NCBI GenBank assembly: GCA_050874585.1
Contig: JBNMKZ010000021.1
Coordinates: forward strand, 1 to 37,804
DNA from: UBA1067 sp050874585
GTDB lineage: Bacteria; Verrucomicrobiota; Kiritimatiellia; RFP12; UBA1067
Length of the DNA: 37,804 bases
Reading direction: 5' to 3'
This document shows positions 7,701 to 17,200 of this stretch, piece by piece. Under the pieces are notes generated by a model, which saw only the letters and a program-made list of their open reading frames with translations, was not told where the DNA came from and made no database searches. Position 1 is the stretch's first letter, and each line of letters begins with the position of its first letter. Made by a program: the position numbers and the translations under genes.

Positions 7701-10690
7701 TCCTGACGACGGCTGGTACGGGCACGAAGGTCATCTACCTCGGCTGGCACAACAACGACGACCGGCCGATTCGCGGCATCTTCCGCCTCTTCGTGCCGAC
7801 GAACGTGGTGAAGGAAGCCGTGGCCCGTGCGACGGTGAAGGACTCGACCGACCTCGACTACGGGCGCATCACCATCACCGGCATGACGGTGACGGACGAG
7901 CCGGGGCTGTCGGAGCGCAGCTGGCGCGGCTGGAACATGCGGACGATTGGTGACGAGACCGACAGCGAGCGGCGCATGTACCTGTCCGACATGACGCTGG
8001 CGGATGGCGAGGGCTACGGCCTCGTCTGCGGTCTCAACAACGGCATTTGGCCGGGCGACCTTGAGACGGATGACGACGAGGTTCGCCTGAGGAGCGGCTT
8101 CCCGGCGGTCTATTCGCCGACCTTCAAGTCGCCCGAGGGCGAGCAGCGCGGCATTGGGACGGTGACCTACCGTGCGCGTCTCTACGAGGATGCCGCGCAG
8201 AACGGCGGCGGCCAGATCGTGGGCTACGGCTCGACCGACCCGCTCCGTGGGGTGTGGGTGCCGATTTTCACGAACGTTGTCACGCGCTCGGTCTTCTCGA
8301 ACTTCACCTGGTCGGCCGGAACCGAGACCTACTATTCCATCAAGCTGGAGGTTTCGTCCGCGTCGCTCGTGGCGAGCGTCCCACCGGAGGCGGCGCCGGT
8401 GGACCGTGTGATTCTCGACGAGGTCTTCGTCAGTGAGAAGGTCCAGCCGACGCTGGCGTTCGTCTATGCGCGGCCGTTCCGCAACAACCTCATGTCGACG
8501 GATCCGATTGGGGACATCCTGAGCGCGAACGAGCAGCCGCTCGCGGGCGAGAGCTGGGGCGTTCAGGCACAGCTTTCGCTGCAGCAGCTGGCGGATGAGG
8601 TCGACCTCTCGCGCGGCATGAAGGTGGCGCTCTCCTACTATCCGCAGGCGACGCCCTGGGGCTACAACAACTGGAAGGATCTCGCGGGGGCGACGCGTGA
8701 TGTCGAACTGACGCAGGTCGGTGAGTCGACGAACCTCATCTTCCGCAGCGTCGGCACGTCGCCGCGTGAACTGGTCGCCCCGGCGACCGAGGCCGGCACG
8801 ATTGTGCAGTTCATGCTCAAGGTCACCTACTACGACCACGGCGGCAAGGCCTACGAGACGCTGATGTCGAGCTGGGCGCAGCCCTCGTGGTACCACCCGG
8901 TCGACCTGAACGGGACGGGGTCGGGCGGCTACAATTCGGAGGACTTCAGCAAGTACTCGGCCTATACGATTCTCGATTCGGTCAGCCCGGGACGTGCCTG
9001 GATCAACGAGGTGAACTGGAATGACGGGACGGCAGAGGAATCGGGCGAGGGGCGCAACAAGTGCGTCACGAACCAGTTCATCGAGATTTGCGTGCCGTCG
9101 GGGGCCGATATGGCCGGTTGGCGCGTCCGTCTGACCAACATGAACAACCACCAGTTCTACATGGCCCGGTTCGGTCCGGGTCTCGTGGCCACGAAGACGT
9201 CGTCCAATGCGACGAACGGCTACGAGTTCGTGGTCATCCAAAGCCCGGCGACGCGTGATGCGGGCGGCATGAAGGATGCCGCCGGGCGGAGCGTGGCGGA
9301 TGGCACATGGGGTTCGGACTTCCTCGACAAGGGGACGCTCAACTACGGTGAGCCCTACCAGTTCGAGCTGATTCGTCCATCGGGCGTGATTGAACACCAG
9401 TTCGTCCTCTCGGGCACGAACGAGTGGTCCGACTATGTCTTCGGCGGCATCTACGACGGCACGAACCTGCTGGCGACGCTGAACGCGACGAACGCCTCGC
9501 CCCTGCGCTTCTACGCGGGTGACGAACTGGCGCGGCGCACGGATGGCAGTCTCTTCGGTTCGGCGGGCGTGATTGGCGGTTCGGCGGACGGCAATCCTGC
9601 GCCGGGCGCGGCCGCGACTTGGAAGAGCGGGCTCACCTTCACGCCGGGCCGCCTCAACGAGGGACAGATCATCCCGGAGGACTGGCTGATCCATCCGAAC
9701 GGCACGAACGCGTGGGTCTACCTGAGCGTGGTGGGGGACCACCTCAGTCAGGTGGTCGAGGGCGAGACCAACCGCTCGGCGGTGGTCGTCGTGCCGCAGG
9801 GTTCGCGCACGAACGTCACCTATGTCGCCGCGCCGTGGTACGAGATGGCGGCACTGACGGTGAACGGGGTCACGAATGCCGTGAACAAGCCCGGCGTGTG
9901 GACCTATACGTTCGCACCGACGGGGACCACCTATGTCGTCGCGACGGAAGGCCCCGACCACGTTCTGAAGAACGAGTTCGACCTTGGCGACGACAATGTC
10001 TACACGCCGGCCGTTCTTAACTGGCTGCGCGAGAACTGGCCCGGCAAGTCCCCGGACGACATTCAGCTGGCGCGCTACAAGGGCCTTGGCGAGGATGATC
10101 GCGAGGGTGACTTGACGTTGACGCACATGTACTGGCTCGACATCCCGGCGGTGACGGACTCTGGCACGCGCGAGTGGCTGTTGCGCGGTGGCATGTCGGG
10201 CATTGAGGGCGAGGCGCACGTGATTCAGCGCAACTATGGCGGGCGCGACTACACGCTGACCAACCGCATTGTCGAGGTCAAGTTGTACCTGACGAACGAG
10301 GTCACGGGCACGGCCTACGCCCCCGAGCGGTTGCAGGGCGTGAACAACGAGCGCAGCGACACCTACACGGGTGGCAACTGGACGTCGGTCACCTTCAAGG
10401 TCCGCGCCCAGCTGAACGTGAACACGAACGGGGCGAACAGGGGCTACCTGCCGCTCAGCTCGTTCACCTTCGGGCCGGGCTCGTTCGGGCCGAGGGGCGC
10501 GGCGAACGAGTTCACCTCGCGCATCGAGTTGATTGATCCCTTCTCCCCCGCCTCGCTCGGCTACAGCTACGGCTGGGGCAACCACTCGAACACGAACTCC
10601 TTCTGGTTCAAGTGGTCCATCGATACGGATCTTGTGCCAATCGCCGTCCCCGTGCTGAAGGCGCTTGACGTCTACGGTTTGACCCCCTAA
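1754..10690 (+). CDS. Giant secreted glycine-rich multidomain surface protein
   Basis: This protein of about 2,978 residues is not recognised as a whole. Visible parts are: signal peptide (1-30, cleavage near GLA|ED); glycine-rich domain (about 60-316) with the LAVGGGGGGG start and VLIVRI end seen in tail-fibre-like glycine-rich domains; MBG/Ig-like repeats (about 324-552) with repeated WSIA ends; several beta modules starting SP..GIG.V.Y (about 929, 1913, 2121); a lamin-tail-like domain (about 2415-2560, INEVNWN, NQFIEI, GADMAGWRV); an InlB-B-like stretch (about 2656-2736); and a 240-residue C-terminus. No PEP-CTERM or sortase signal is seen. The start is TTG, because no ATG or GTG precedes the signal peptide and the frame is closed just upstream. 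The Shine-Dalgarno is poor (AAGGAG is 19 nt away), so translation may be coupled to the prepilin gene. Role is probably cell surface or extracellular; adhesion is a guess. Confidence 0.85.
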   Translation: MKPFAPSKTLQSLFAAVVAGLSLVASGGLAEDVVFEGGTTNWVDGDLVITYADPTRVSKLSLPKTATARILAVGGGGGGGRVTNTSGTRGGGGGGGGGGVVITNEVVLRGDYAITIGAGGVAAEGGTNVSNPGGNGGNTVLTDSLGQETVLTALGGGGGGAESKGGDGGCGGGGSRSAAVPSEVGGTGSQGCDGGGSASNRGGGGGGGAGTPGASPTGMSTGAAGGDGLECDITGTVVIYGGGGGGGNSYSPMTNNKSLGGAGGGGHGGGGRSSSWNAAENGTDGLGGGGGGGGTADGAVAGRGGNGVLIVRITSYLDAGVTPPAIRSDLVFTGEPQTAGDPDDPNRAFYSVTAGQDTATDAGDYSFTVTLNEGLEWTDGTTEPKSFSWSIAPKVVSVPKAREGLVYDGTEQAGVTNDVPSDAAFYEVTGGSAVNAGAYAFTATLKYAATNVHWADGETGPKTFPWSIAKVVTAIEGLRLADWQVGATANEPSVTRVVNGSVAAIVYSYRAQTETAWSLAKPTAAGWYVVRATLAETTNWSEAVAETAFCVWKNPSGEYTYFVDVTNAASAGAGVDVTISEASLPGFLYDCTDGLKDGAFRFVYSRTADPIDDILLAYSNLTWNVAGESTMRVRLPDGVTRASPIRMYWHAQVAEPLSRNDPGAASGLSVGTAATGYGLVNSNGVWINYWTQEPALSKTTWDESETPGVLTPGALKVGSVKTTYRKLPHGAETETMPLTRGSYAAMLTMADMGADYALDGGARQLQYEILGHSSVASLGGTASGRILLGNDDTGGNGREAITDQGYWQTADTGHSIYWTHEGSHQTTLIPYAKPGVYHTLNKVEPTSDGDGSVLQTNVLWRIVDGMIGNIFRSGSRGNASANYLPWSSTSRSMSSDTALPPDTTYSGMTGNSEVANIILRNKEDAAVYSPFYTNGIGVVYFDAVNGFIGSAEDYKIVVEIATKTATGLVPTDENCRGDDERGDEDPYYNLRGQWKPVAILPLVKDGTDEFVAQTRRTELDLLGFSGGGKTDKFVRGCAEVNVRGPVRFRIRRVSAYSSYSEDSYRGLLLLDNIIASPPAMYTDLAPFGHYDERKVGKQTLGQECALSIPFPSISDTEVYARAKAQNVTTPDLPIDNTNFVASARLNYRWRYLNQRFSPARVGDEDRWETVILDPEDGYRSIEPLTYPAAEGDIEFFYDLTLQAPFYAYQDYSGCGVAKPTGDYTEEIRHWTNRMDLSVLESTRLASGGTNWFVRLRNGTSNWASMRLVLEGGSGSLSGEYDMELTGDNTWRTLVLVPTNAEGVVSFHFEGFNELAAGAIEIPADPEAVRWGVVSSGTNAVPATGKLVLRGANDGLVPLDHVANYLEFKLNDRFATYAITRAEYQDFNHWNDAARDKTFKINYVETNSVDYAAMQTYKSDFSDWQLYAATNANWNETFSLADYTDPAYPKESLYQRTATPNGWTAQNVSWVFENLVTSNDVAKSGGMAAKLLGQGGGVIDFTNVNTPSGLDRITFRTHIGQSMTFDSFSYSVAALMDDNYTFHAPLSMSRDCKSDGDKIGDMAVGASVSLVAYYYPHVGCYELRLSRPYRGKTILLELYKWTYRGQASVSERLCYTYADASLWMSDADERSGTDTEIKRNKYYGAFISCGDRGGGTEIICGVATDPQKLNPTRPSSGFSGQSHVGLIYTDTDNPHLYGSYGVAAKDCPAQFVMPSYSALPLQDAVNVRAAVGAKDHFGKDTDGQTTIDINLTANDLQPVSDDIPTRKWAKVPGRAECFTNTTAGLLWSGLRTPTNLTQNLEVWLSPKGQQQRGTRFAEVPVSGYAFVNTSSVLIHQTGTYDVRFKTADDQAVDVVIDDIIQYQWQAPNIEDSKFYEQGNYIYTQGIVQENVGARTREVLLQPSRAIAEKPVSLRSPLLSGLGKIAFTYQAADENAQIWVQVATNDVSRNLNTYNLSVVEGEGAGQWKTIRKYGPASAGFTGDDVLTTAGTGTKVIYLGWHNNDDRPIRGIFRLFVPTNVVKEAVARATVKDSTDLDYGRITITGMTVTDEPGLSERSWRGWNMRTIGDETDSERRMYLSDMTLADGEGYGLVCGLNNGIWPGDLETDDDEVRLRSGFPAVYSPTFKSPEGEQRGIGTVTYRARLYEDAAQNGGGQIVGYGSTDPLRGVWVPIFTNVVTRSVFSNFTWSAGTETYYSIKLEVSSASLVASVPPEAAPVDRVILDEVFVSEKVQPTLAFVYARPFRNNLMSTDPIGDILSANEQPLAGESWGVQAQLSLQQLADEVDLSRGMKVALSYYPQATPWGYNNWKDLAGATRDVELTQVGESTNLIFRSVGTSPRELVAPATEAGTIVQFMLKVTYYDHGGKAYETLMSSWAQPSWYHPVDLNGTGSGGYNSEDFSKYSAYTILDSVSPGRAWINEVNWNDGTAEESGEGRNKCVTNQFIEICVPSGADMAGWRVRLTNMNNHQFYMARFGPGLVATKTSSNATNGYEFVVIQSPATRDAGGMKDAAGRSVADGTWGSDFLDKGTLNYGEPYQFELIRPSGVIEHQFVLSGTNEWSDYVFGGIYDGTNLLATLNATNASPLRFYAGDELARRTDGSLFGSAGVIGGSADGNPAPGAAATWKSGLTFTPGRLNEGQIIPEDWLIHPNGTNAWVYLSVVGDHLSQVVEGETNRSAVVVVPQGSRTNVTYVAAPWYEMAALTVNGVTNAVNKPGVWTYTFAPTGTTYVVATEGPDHVLKNEFDLGDDNVYTPAVLNWLRENWPGKSPDDIQLARYKGLGEDDREGDLTLTHMYWLDIPAVTDSGTREWLLRGGMSGIEGEAHVIQRNYGGRDYTLTNRIVEVKLYLTNEVTGTAYAPERLQGVNNERSDTYTGGNWTSVTFKVRAQLNVNTNGANRGYLPLSSFTFGPGSFGPRGAANEFTSRIELIDPFSPASLGYSYGWGNHSNTNSFWFKWSIDTDLVPIAVPVLKALDVYGLTP
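1973..2635 (+). repeat. Glycine-codon tracts inside the giant gene
   Basis: In-frame GGC runs occur at 1973-1990 (six GGC) and 2612-2632 (seven GGC), with many mixed GGT/GGC runs between. All are in phase with the coding frame and encode Gly runs of 7-10. Length change by slippage would add or remove glycines without a frameshift, so this would be length variation and not on/off switching. The complement gives long proline-rich open frames on the minus strand, which are artefacts. Confidence 0.8.
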
Positions 10691-10740
10691 AAGTGGGGGC
10701 GGGCCGTGTTGACAGGGTGTTGAAAAGTAGTCGATAACCC

Positions 10741-10770
10741 TTGCGCGGGTCGTTCGGATTATGATACAAT
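10741..10770 (+). promoter_or_regulatory. Putative promoter of lipoprotein and giant gene 2
   Basis: TTGCGC (10741-10746) and TACAAT (10765-10770) are 18 bp apart with a TGA extended -10. The predicted transcript start is near 10777, about 48 nt before the lipoprotein ATG. A second candidate, TTGACA (10709-10714) with GATAAC (10733-10738), lies just upstream. The 134-bp gap after giant gene 1 thus probably separates two transcription units; no convincing terminator is seen in it. Confidence 0.6.
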
Positions 10771-10824
10771 TGCAGTGTTGGAATAGGTCGAAGAAGCGTT
10801 GACGCAGAAAAGAGCTGTTGATAA

Positions 10825-11256
10825 ATGATGAAGTGTGCGAGTTCATATCTCGTTCCGTGCGCCTTTGGCGTTGCGGGACTGGTGCTTTTGTGCCTGGTCG
10901 GGTGTGGCGAACGTGCCGCGTCCGAACCGGCTGCCGAGGCGTCGCCGAAGACCGCCGCGCAGCATCGGATGGAAGATCCCGTCTACCGCAAGCAGTTAGA
11001 CGGCCAGCTCGCGGCCCGCAACGAACTCGCGTCCGTCCGTGGTCGTCTCGTGGCCCAGATGGAGGCGATGGTCGCGGCGGCGCGGAAGGCCCAGCCGGGG
11101 GCGGACGACGCGGCGATTAAGGCGGCGCTTGAGAAAGATCCCGCCTGGCGTTCGCTTTATGCACGAGTTTTGGATGTCAACGCGGCGCTTGAAGATAACC
11201 GCAAGCAGTCGCAGAAGATTGTCAGGGATCGCCTTGTCGGGGAAACCGCCAAGTAA
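10825..11256 (+). CDS. Small lipoprotein, function unknown
   Basis: The protein is 143 residues and is not recognised. A hydrophobic N-terminus (about 8-26) ends in a lipobox LVGC with Cys27 as the predicted lipidated residue, followed by a Ser/Ala/Glu/Pro linker. Residues about 45-140 are charged and probably alpha-helical (RKQLDGQLAARNEL, LEDNRKQSQKIVRD), possibly a short coiled coil. Two adjacent ATGs (10825, 10828) fit; neither has a strong ribosome binding site. Its stop codon is part of the TAAGGAG site of the next gene, so the two are translationally linked. It may be an outer-membrane or periplasmic partner of the giant protein downstream; this is inferred from coupling only. Confidence 0.8.
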   Translation: MMKCASSYLVPCAFGVAGLVLLCLVGCGERAASEPAAEASPKTAAQHRMEDPVYRKQLDGQLAARNELASVRGRLVAQMEAMVAAARKAQPGADDAAIKAALEKDPAWRSLYARVLDVNAALEDNRKQSQKIVRDRLVGETAK

Positions 11257-11260
11257 GGAG
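11254..11260 (+). promoter_or_regulatory. Shine-Dalgarno deciding the start of giant gene 2
   Basis: TAAGGAG includes the lipoprotein's TAA stop codon and lies 8 nt before ATG 11269. It supports 11269 as the start over the in-frame TTG at 11263 or the later ATGs at 11278 and 11284, and suggests translational coupling between the two genes. Confidence 0.8.
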
Positions 11261-11268
11261 ATTTGAAG

Positions 11269-14200
11269 ATGGGAAAGATGAATATGATCAAGAAATTCCT
11301 TGCCACGTTCACGATGGCGACGTTCGCCGCCGTCTCGGCACTTGCCGAGGCCGACCTCCGCTCAATTGACGCGGTTGACGATAAGACGATTTCGGTCGTC
11401 TATCCAAACGACACGAATTCGCTGAAGGCCGGGCAACCCCTCTACATCCTCGTTCGCCTGCTGAACCAGGACTATGCCGCGACGATTGCCGGCGGCACGC
11501 CCCATCCGTGGTACTTTAAGCCCCATACGGCCGGATCGGCTGACCTTGCGGCGGCGATCAACCGCCCGATGCTGGCCCTCTCGATTGGTGGCAAGCGGTG
11601 CTATGCCGAGTATTCTGAGACGGGTCCGAATGGTGAGTTGAGCGGACTGAACCGTGAGGCGGATAGTTCCGGTCGCTTCGGCTACCACACCGATCTCTAC
11701 TTCAAGCACACCGTCGAGCCGGGCGAACTGGGCCTCCCCGTCAAGCTCCTCGGCAAGGACGGCAAGATTGGCGACGGAACCTATGAGATTCTGATGGTCA
11801 ATGTCAACACGGGCGATGAAAGCTACAATGTGTGGGACCTGACGAACGACAGCTCGTCCCCGCGCCTTGCGACGCTGAGGTTTGTCAGCGAGTCGTCGCT
11901 CCCGGGGAGCGTGAGCTACCCCTCCAAGCCCCATTCAGACGGACCCCATGCCACGCAGGATCTGGTGAGCGAGGGCATTTACGTCCAGACGATTGACTTC
12001 GACTCGACCTACGATGACGAGGAGGCAAATGTCTGGCGCGAGGTCTATCCTGGCCTCTCGTCTGTCGTCTTGAATACGCCGCGTCTCGAAGGCACGGGTC
12101 CGGCGACGGTTTATGTCTGGTCCGAGAATGAGGATGTCTTCACGCCCGTGGGCGATGGCCGCGTCCAGATTGACGGCAAGTGGGTGCTGCCGGTTGAGAT
12201 TGGCACGGGCGACTCGACGGTGTCGTTCAGGATGCGCGGCGGCACGGCCGCCGAGGGCACGACCTGCAAAATTTACATGAGTTCCTCGACCTCCGAGGGC
12301 CGGACGGATGTCGGTGACGTGCTGGAGAACTCGGCCGTCTCGCGCACGGTTCGGATGCACGCCGCGCCAACGCCGACGGTCTCCTTCCGTCTCAACGGTG
12401 AGGCGGATCGTGCGATTGTGACGTGCCCGACGAACTACTACGATTCGGTCGGCCAGTTGACGGTTCGCCTCGAACCGGCGGTCGAGCACGATGTGTGGGT
12501 CGACATTACCGCCGACCTTCGCAACACGGGTGACCTCTCCGCGATTTATGGCGCGACGCTCCTCGGCATCAGCGAGAACGACGGTGGCGATGCCTATGAG
12601 GATCGCATCACGCGGGTGAAGATCCCCGCCAACACGTCCGTCGTCAACCTCTACCTCTATTCGCTTGGCTGGACGTCCGAGACGGGTAGCTCGAAGAAGG
12701 GCATCGTCTTCAAGCCGGGCGCGGTCTACTCCAATGAGGCGGGGACCACCGTCGATACCGAGGTCTCGGCCTCGACCGGCGGTTGCAGCCTGATGGTCAA
12801 CCGAATCGCGCCGGTCATCGTCGACGTCGAGCCGGGACTGACGGGTGCGGCAACGGCGGTCGGCGGCGCGTCGACGCGATTCCTCGTGACGATGCGCGAC
12901 TGCTTCCGCAACATCACCGACACGGCGGATGGCTACACCTTCTACTGGACGTCGAGCGATGGTGAGGACCTCCAGCCCAGTGAGAATGCGGTTGAGGAGG
13001 ATGGTGTCTTTACGCTCTTCCAGACCTTCTATACCGCCGGGACGAAGACAATTACGCTTTATGCGGTGCATCCGAACAACAACGCAAAGTCGGCTTCGGT
13101 TTCCTTCGACCTGGAGGTTGGCAAGGCCAAGCAGATTTCGGCGGCCTTCCCGGGCGACCAGCCGTGGCGGATTGCTGAGGGCGGCACGCTCCCCATCGCC
13201 TTTACGCTGGAGGGTGGCACGGCTTCCGTCGTGACGTATGCCTTCCTCGAACCGGCCAACGCCGAGACGGCGGCGGCGGTCGATCTGACGAGTGCCCCGT
13301 TTGCTTCGGGCGTGGCGATTGAGAAGGGTACGAGCACGGCCTCGTTCCAGCCTGACATCAAGTTCCTCGATGGTACGCAGCCGTGCGAGTTCACGGTGAA
13401 GCTTTCGCGGACGCGTGATGCCTATTCACAGGTTGCCGGCTTTGAGAACAGCACGCTGTTCATCACGGTGACGAATGTCCTGCCGCGTGTCACTTCGGTG
13501 ACCGCCGGTGGTATGCCCGTCACGGACGGCGCGACGCTTTCGCGCAGCGTCCCGAAGGGCGTTGAGACGGCGTTCCGCCTGACCGCGTCGGATGTCACCG
13601 CCGACTTGGACGCGGCGGATCTGAACGCCTTCAAGGTGAAGTGGGTGATTTACGATGGCGTTGAAACGCCCTACGAGACGACGGGCAACCCGAATGGTCA
13701 GATCGTCAAGCATGTCTTCAGAAACGATACGATTGGCGGCGAAGGTGCCCTCGTTCAGGTCTATTTGAAGGATAAGGACACGGCGGATTACTCGGCTATC
13801 CCCGACTTCACGTTCCGTGTCCCCGTCTCGCAGACGCCGCGTGTGACGCTTGCATACGCGAGCGACGCGGATACGGGTGTTTGGCAGGAGACGGAGCGCA
13901 ACGACCACGGTATTGCGGTCGGGCTCTCGGCGGCGGCGACCGAAGACCTCACCGTGAGCGTCCGCGTCACGCGCTCGGATGACGGCGGCTACGTCAAGTT
14001 CAAGACGCGTACGGGTGCGATTGAGGTCGACCCGACGAACGAGGATTGGTACAACGTCCGGTTCCCCGTGGGCACGACGCGGCAGACCCTGACGGTAACC
14101 GAGATGGATGGTACGGACGATTCCGCGTCCGGCATTGACATCGAGGCCCTCGTCACGACCGCGACCGATTCCGGCTACGGTAAGCTGTGGAGCGAGTACT

Positions 14201-17200
14201 ACGAGGCGGCGAATCCGATTGCGCCGCGTGTCCTGAACGTGGCGCCGGTTGGCGTGACCACCCCGAGCGACGGGACGACGAATACGAGCGTCAAGGCCTA
14301 CTCGCCGTACTATGTCGACTACAAGGTCAATAGCGACGTGAAGGCCGACTTGGCGGCAGGCATCACGGTCACTCTGACGGCGGATGGCGATGAGATTGAT
14401 TCGGTGACGGGCGTGACCGATACGACCAAGCACCGCTTCGCCAATCCCGTGCGCTTCACGACACCGGGTCTGAAGACGGTTCTCGTCACCTTTACGGATA
14501 AGGACGGTAATTCGTCGGTCTCCACCATCTACTACGATGTGATGCAGACGAAGACGGTCATCGTTGCGGCGCACGGCCCGGCGGCGGAACGTGCCTCGGC
14601 CAATCGCCACTCCGATCGCTATGCGCGGGCGAAGGGCCTTGGTGCCGGTCGCGTGGACGGGGAGTCGCAGACACCCCAGTCGGCGCAGAAATGGAATTCG
14701 ACCTTCTCGGTTGCTGTGACGGAGTCCTCGCTGGCTATGACGGCCGAGGGCTATCAGGTGAGGAGCCCTGCAAACACGACCGTTGACAAGGACGGAACCT
14801 ATCCGCTTGTCGCGGCACCCTACAAGTACGCCGACGACGACAAGAACGGCAAGGCGGGTTTCGACAGCTTCTTCTATGCCTGGGTGTGCAACAACTCGGC
14901 CACTTATGACGGCCTGAACCTGACGACTGACATCATGATCGGCCCGGCTCTGACGAAGGCTTTCTCGATTCCGTTGCAGGGCTATGAGGAAGATAAGAAG
15001 GCTTATGACACCCAGTATTGGGAAGCGGTCTTCTCGCGTGAATGGTTGGCAAGCGACAACTGCGGCGATATCAACGGCGACGGCATCCCTGACTCCTATG
15101 TCGCGCAGTATGGCATGGGGGTTCTCAATAAGTCGGATCTCTCGCTTGAGGGGGATGACCTTGAAAATATCTCGTCGTACAACGAGGATGCCGACTACTT
15201 CCCGAGCACGGATACGGCGGGCGATGCCTCCTTCATTCCGGGGCTCTCCAACACATGGGTCACGGCGGGTACGCCGTTTGAGGCCCGCTTTGAGATTCGT
15301 GGCTGGTATGCGAAGGGCGGCGAGGCCTCCATGGCCCTCAACGACGCGCCGCAGCAGGCGGGCCTCTCGATTGCCTCGGAGGTCAACTTCACGGATCCGG
15401 CCGAGGACGAGACCTCGACCCTGTCGCCGATTGAATGGTGGGCCTTTACGAACTACTGCGCGCGGATTGGCCGCGACGTGACCGATACGACCATTTGGGC
15501 GGGTGGTTCGGATGCGCAGGCGTGGTCGCCGGAGCGTCCGACCAATCCGACGAAGGCCGATACGGACGGCGACGACTTCCCCGACGGCTACGAGTACTAC
15601 ATCTGGTATCGGGCGCATGTGGGCTACAGCGAAGGCGGTGCCTACAAGAAGCTGGAGGGTCGTCGGTATCGTCCCGAGGATCCGATGCACCCGGAGATTA
15701 TCACTTCCGAGACAATTGCTTCTCTCTACGATCCGCGGCATGACCTGTCGGGCAAGCCTTCCCCAGGTCTGACGACCGACTCGGATAATGACGGCCTGAC
15801 GGATATGGAGGAACTGGTGCTTGGAACGAATCCGTTCGACTTCGATTCCGATGGCGACGGATTGCCGGATGGCTATGAACTCGTCCTGTCGAAGACGGAT
15901 CCGCTGATGGTTTCGTCCGAGAGTTCGGGCGGCGTGTCGGATGGTGATGCCAATCTTGATGGTGATGCCATGGCGTTTGCGCCGCTGACGTTGCCGCGTC
16001 TCGCCTTCGTCTCGACGAATGCGTACGATGTCTCCTCGCGGGTTGTCGCGGGCGAGACCGAGCTTGTCACGAATGCCTACACGGTCGTCACCAACAGCTG
16101 GTTCGGTGACTCCGCGTGGGCGCTCTTCACCGAGGATGGCACGGGCAAGGATGCCAAGGTCTGTTATTTCGTGAATGGTGCGGACGGCAAGCGCTACCTG
16201 ACGCTCAAGCCGGTTTCCGTGAAGGTTGACAAGGACACAAAGACGGCAGCCCTGAAGGAGGCGGCGACGGTCTACGAGACCTGGTCGACAAACGTTATCA
16301 AGAAGATCAAGTATTACAGTTCAGGTGCGACGCCGGTCGACCTGGCCGAGGGGACGGCCCTCCAGTACGAAAAGCCGCTTGAAAGCGAGCCGGAGCGGTT
16401 CTACCCGGCGTTTGCGTATAGCAGCGAGACGAATTTAGTCGCTGGCATTCGGTGTGGCGTGGACGATATCACGAACCTGATGGAGCGCGTCGTTCCCGTC
16501 ATTGACTCCGCTTCCGTGGCGTTCATTCACTTCGGGACCTACCAGAAACTCGGCTATAATCCGTTGACGGCGGTTCACTGGAATTTGCCTGATCCCTGGA
16601 CTTCGGTGAATACGAAGCCGTTCACCAATTATGACGAGTATATGCTGATGACCTTCCTCTATCGTCAGGGACTGATTAGCGATCAGAGTCTCGTGGCGAC
16701 AACCAAGACGAAGATGACGGCCATCTGGCAGAAGTACACGACGGATCCGCTTCTCGCGGACTCGGATGCGGATGGTACGCCCGATGGTTGGGAACTCTAT
16801 ACGATTTACGGTCCGGATGCCGCGCCGGCGGGTCTCACCTTCAACGGAACGGTTGGTTCGCTGACGGCCCTGTTGCCCGACTTGCAGGCCAATGGACAGG
16901 ATCCCGATAAGGACGATCTCACCTTCGCGGAGGAGTTTGCAGGCATCTACTCCTCGGCACTTTACCCCGAGAGCGAGTACTGCTCGACGATTACGCTGAC
17001 CGAAGCCCAGCAGAAGTGGCGCAACAAGCTTTGGCCGACCGATCCGTGGAATGCCGACACCGATGGCGACGGTATCCCGGATGGTGAAGAGGGCAAGCAC
17101 TTCATCTATGGGACGGAAGGCGTCGCTGGCGGCGGCCTGAACCCGCTGTCGTGGGATACCGACGGCGATGGTTTGCCCGACCCGTGGGAACTTGAGTTCG

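Noticed and set aside
10683..10699. CCCCC/GGGGG hairpin at the stop of giant gene 1 as a terminator
   Set aside because: The stem is only 5 bp with a 7-nt loop and no T-run follows.
4922..10846. Minus-strand open frame of 1,974 codons antisense to giant gene 1
   Set aside because: It is Arg/Val/His-rich with no domain, signal or ribosome binding site. The sense gene rarely uses TTA, CTA or TCA codons, which leaves the complementary frame open by composition.
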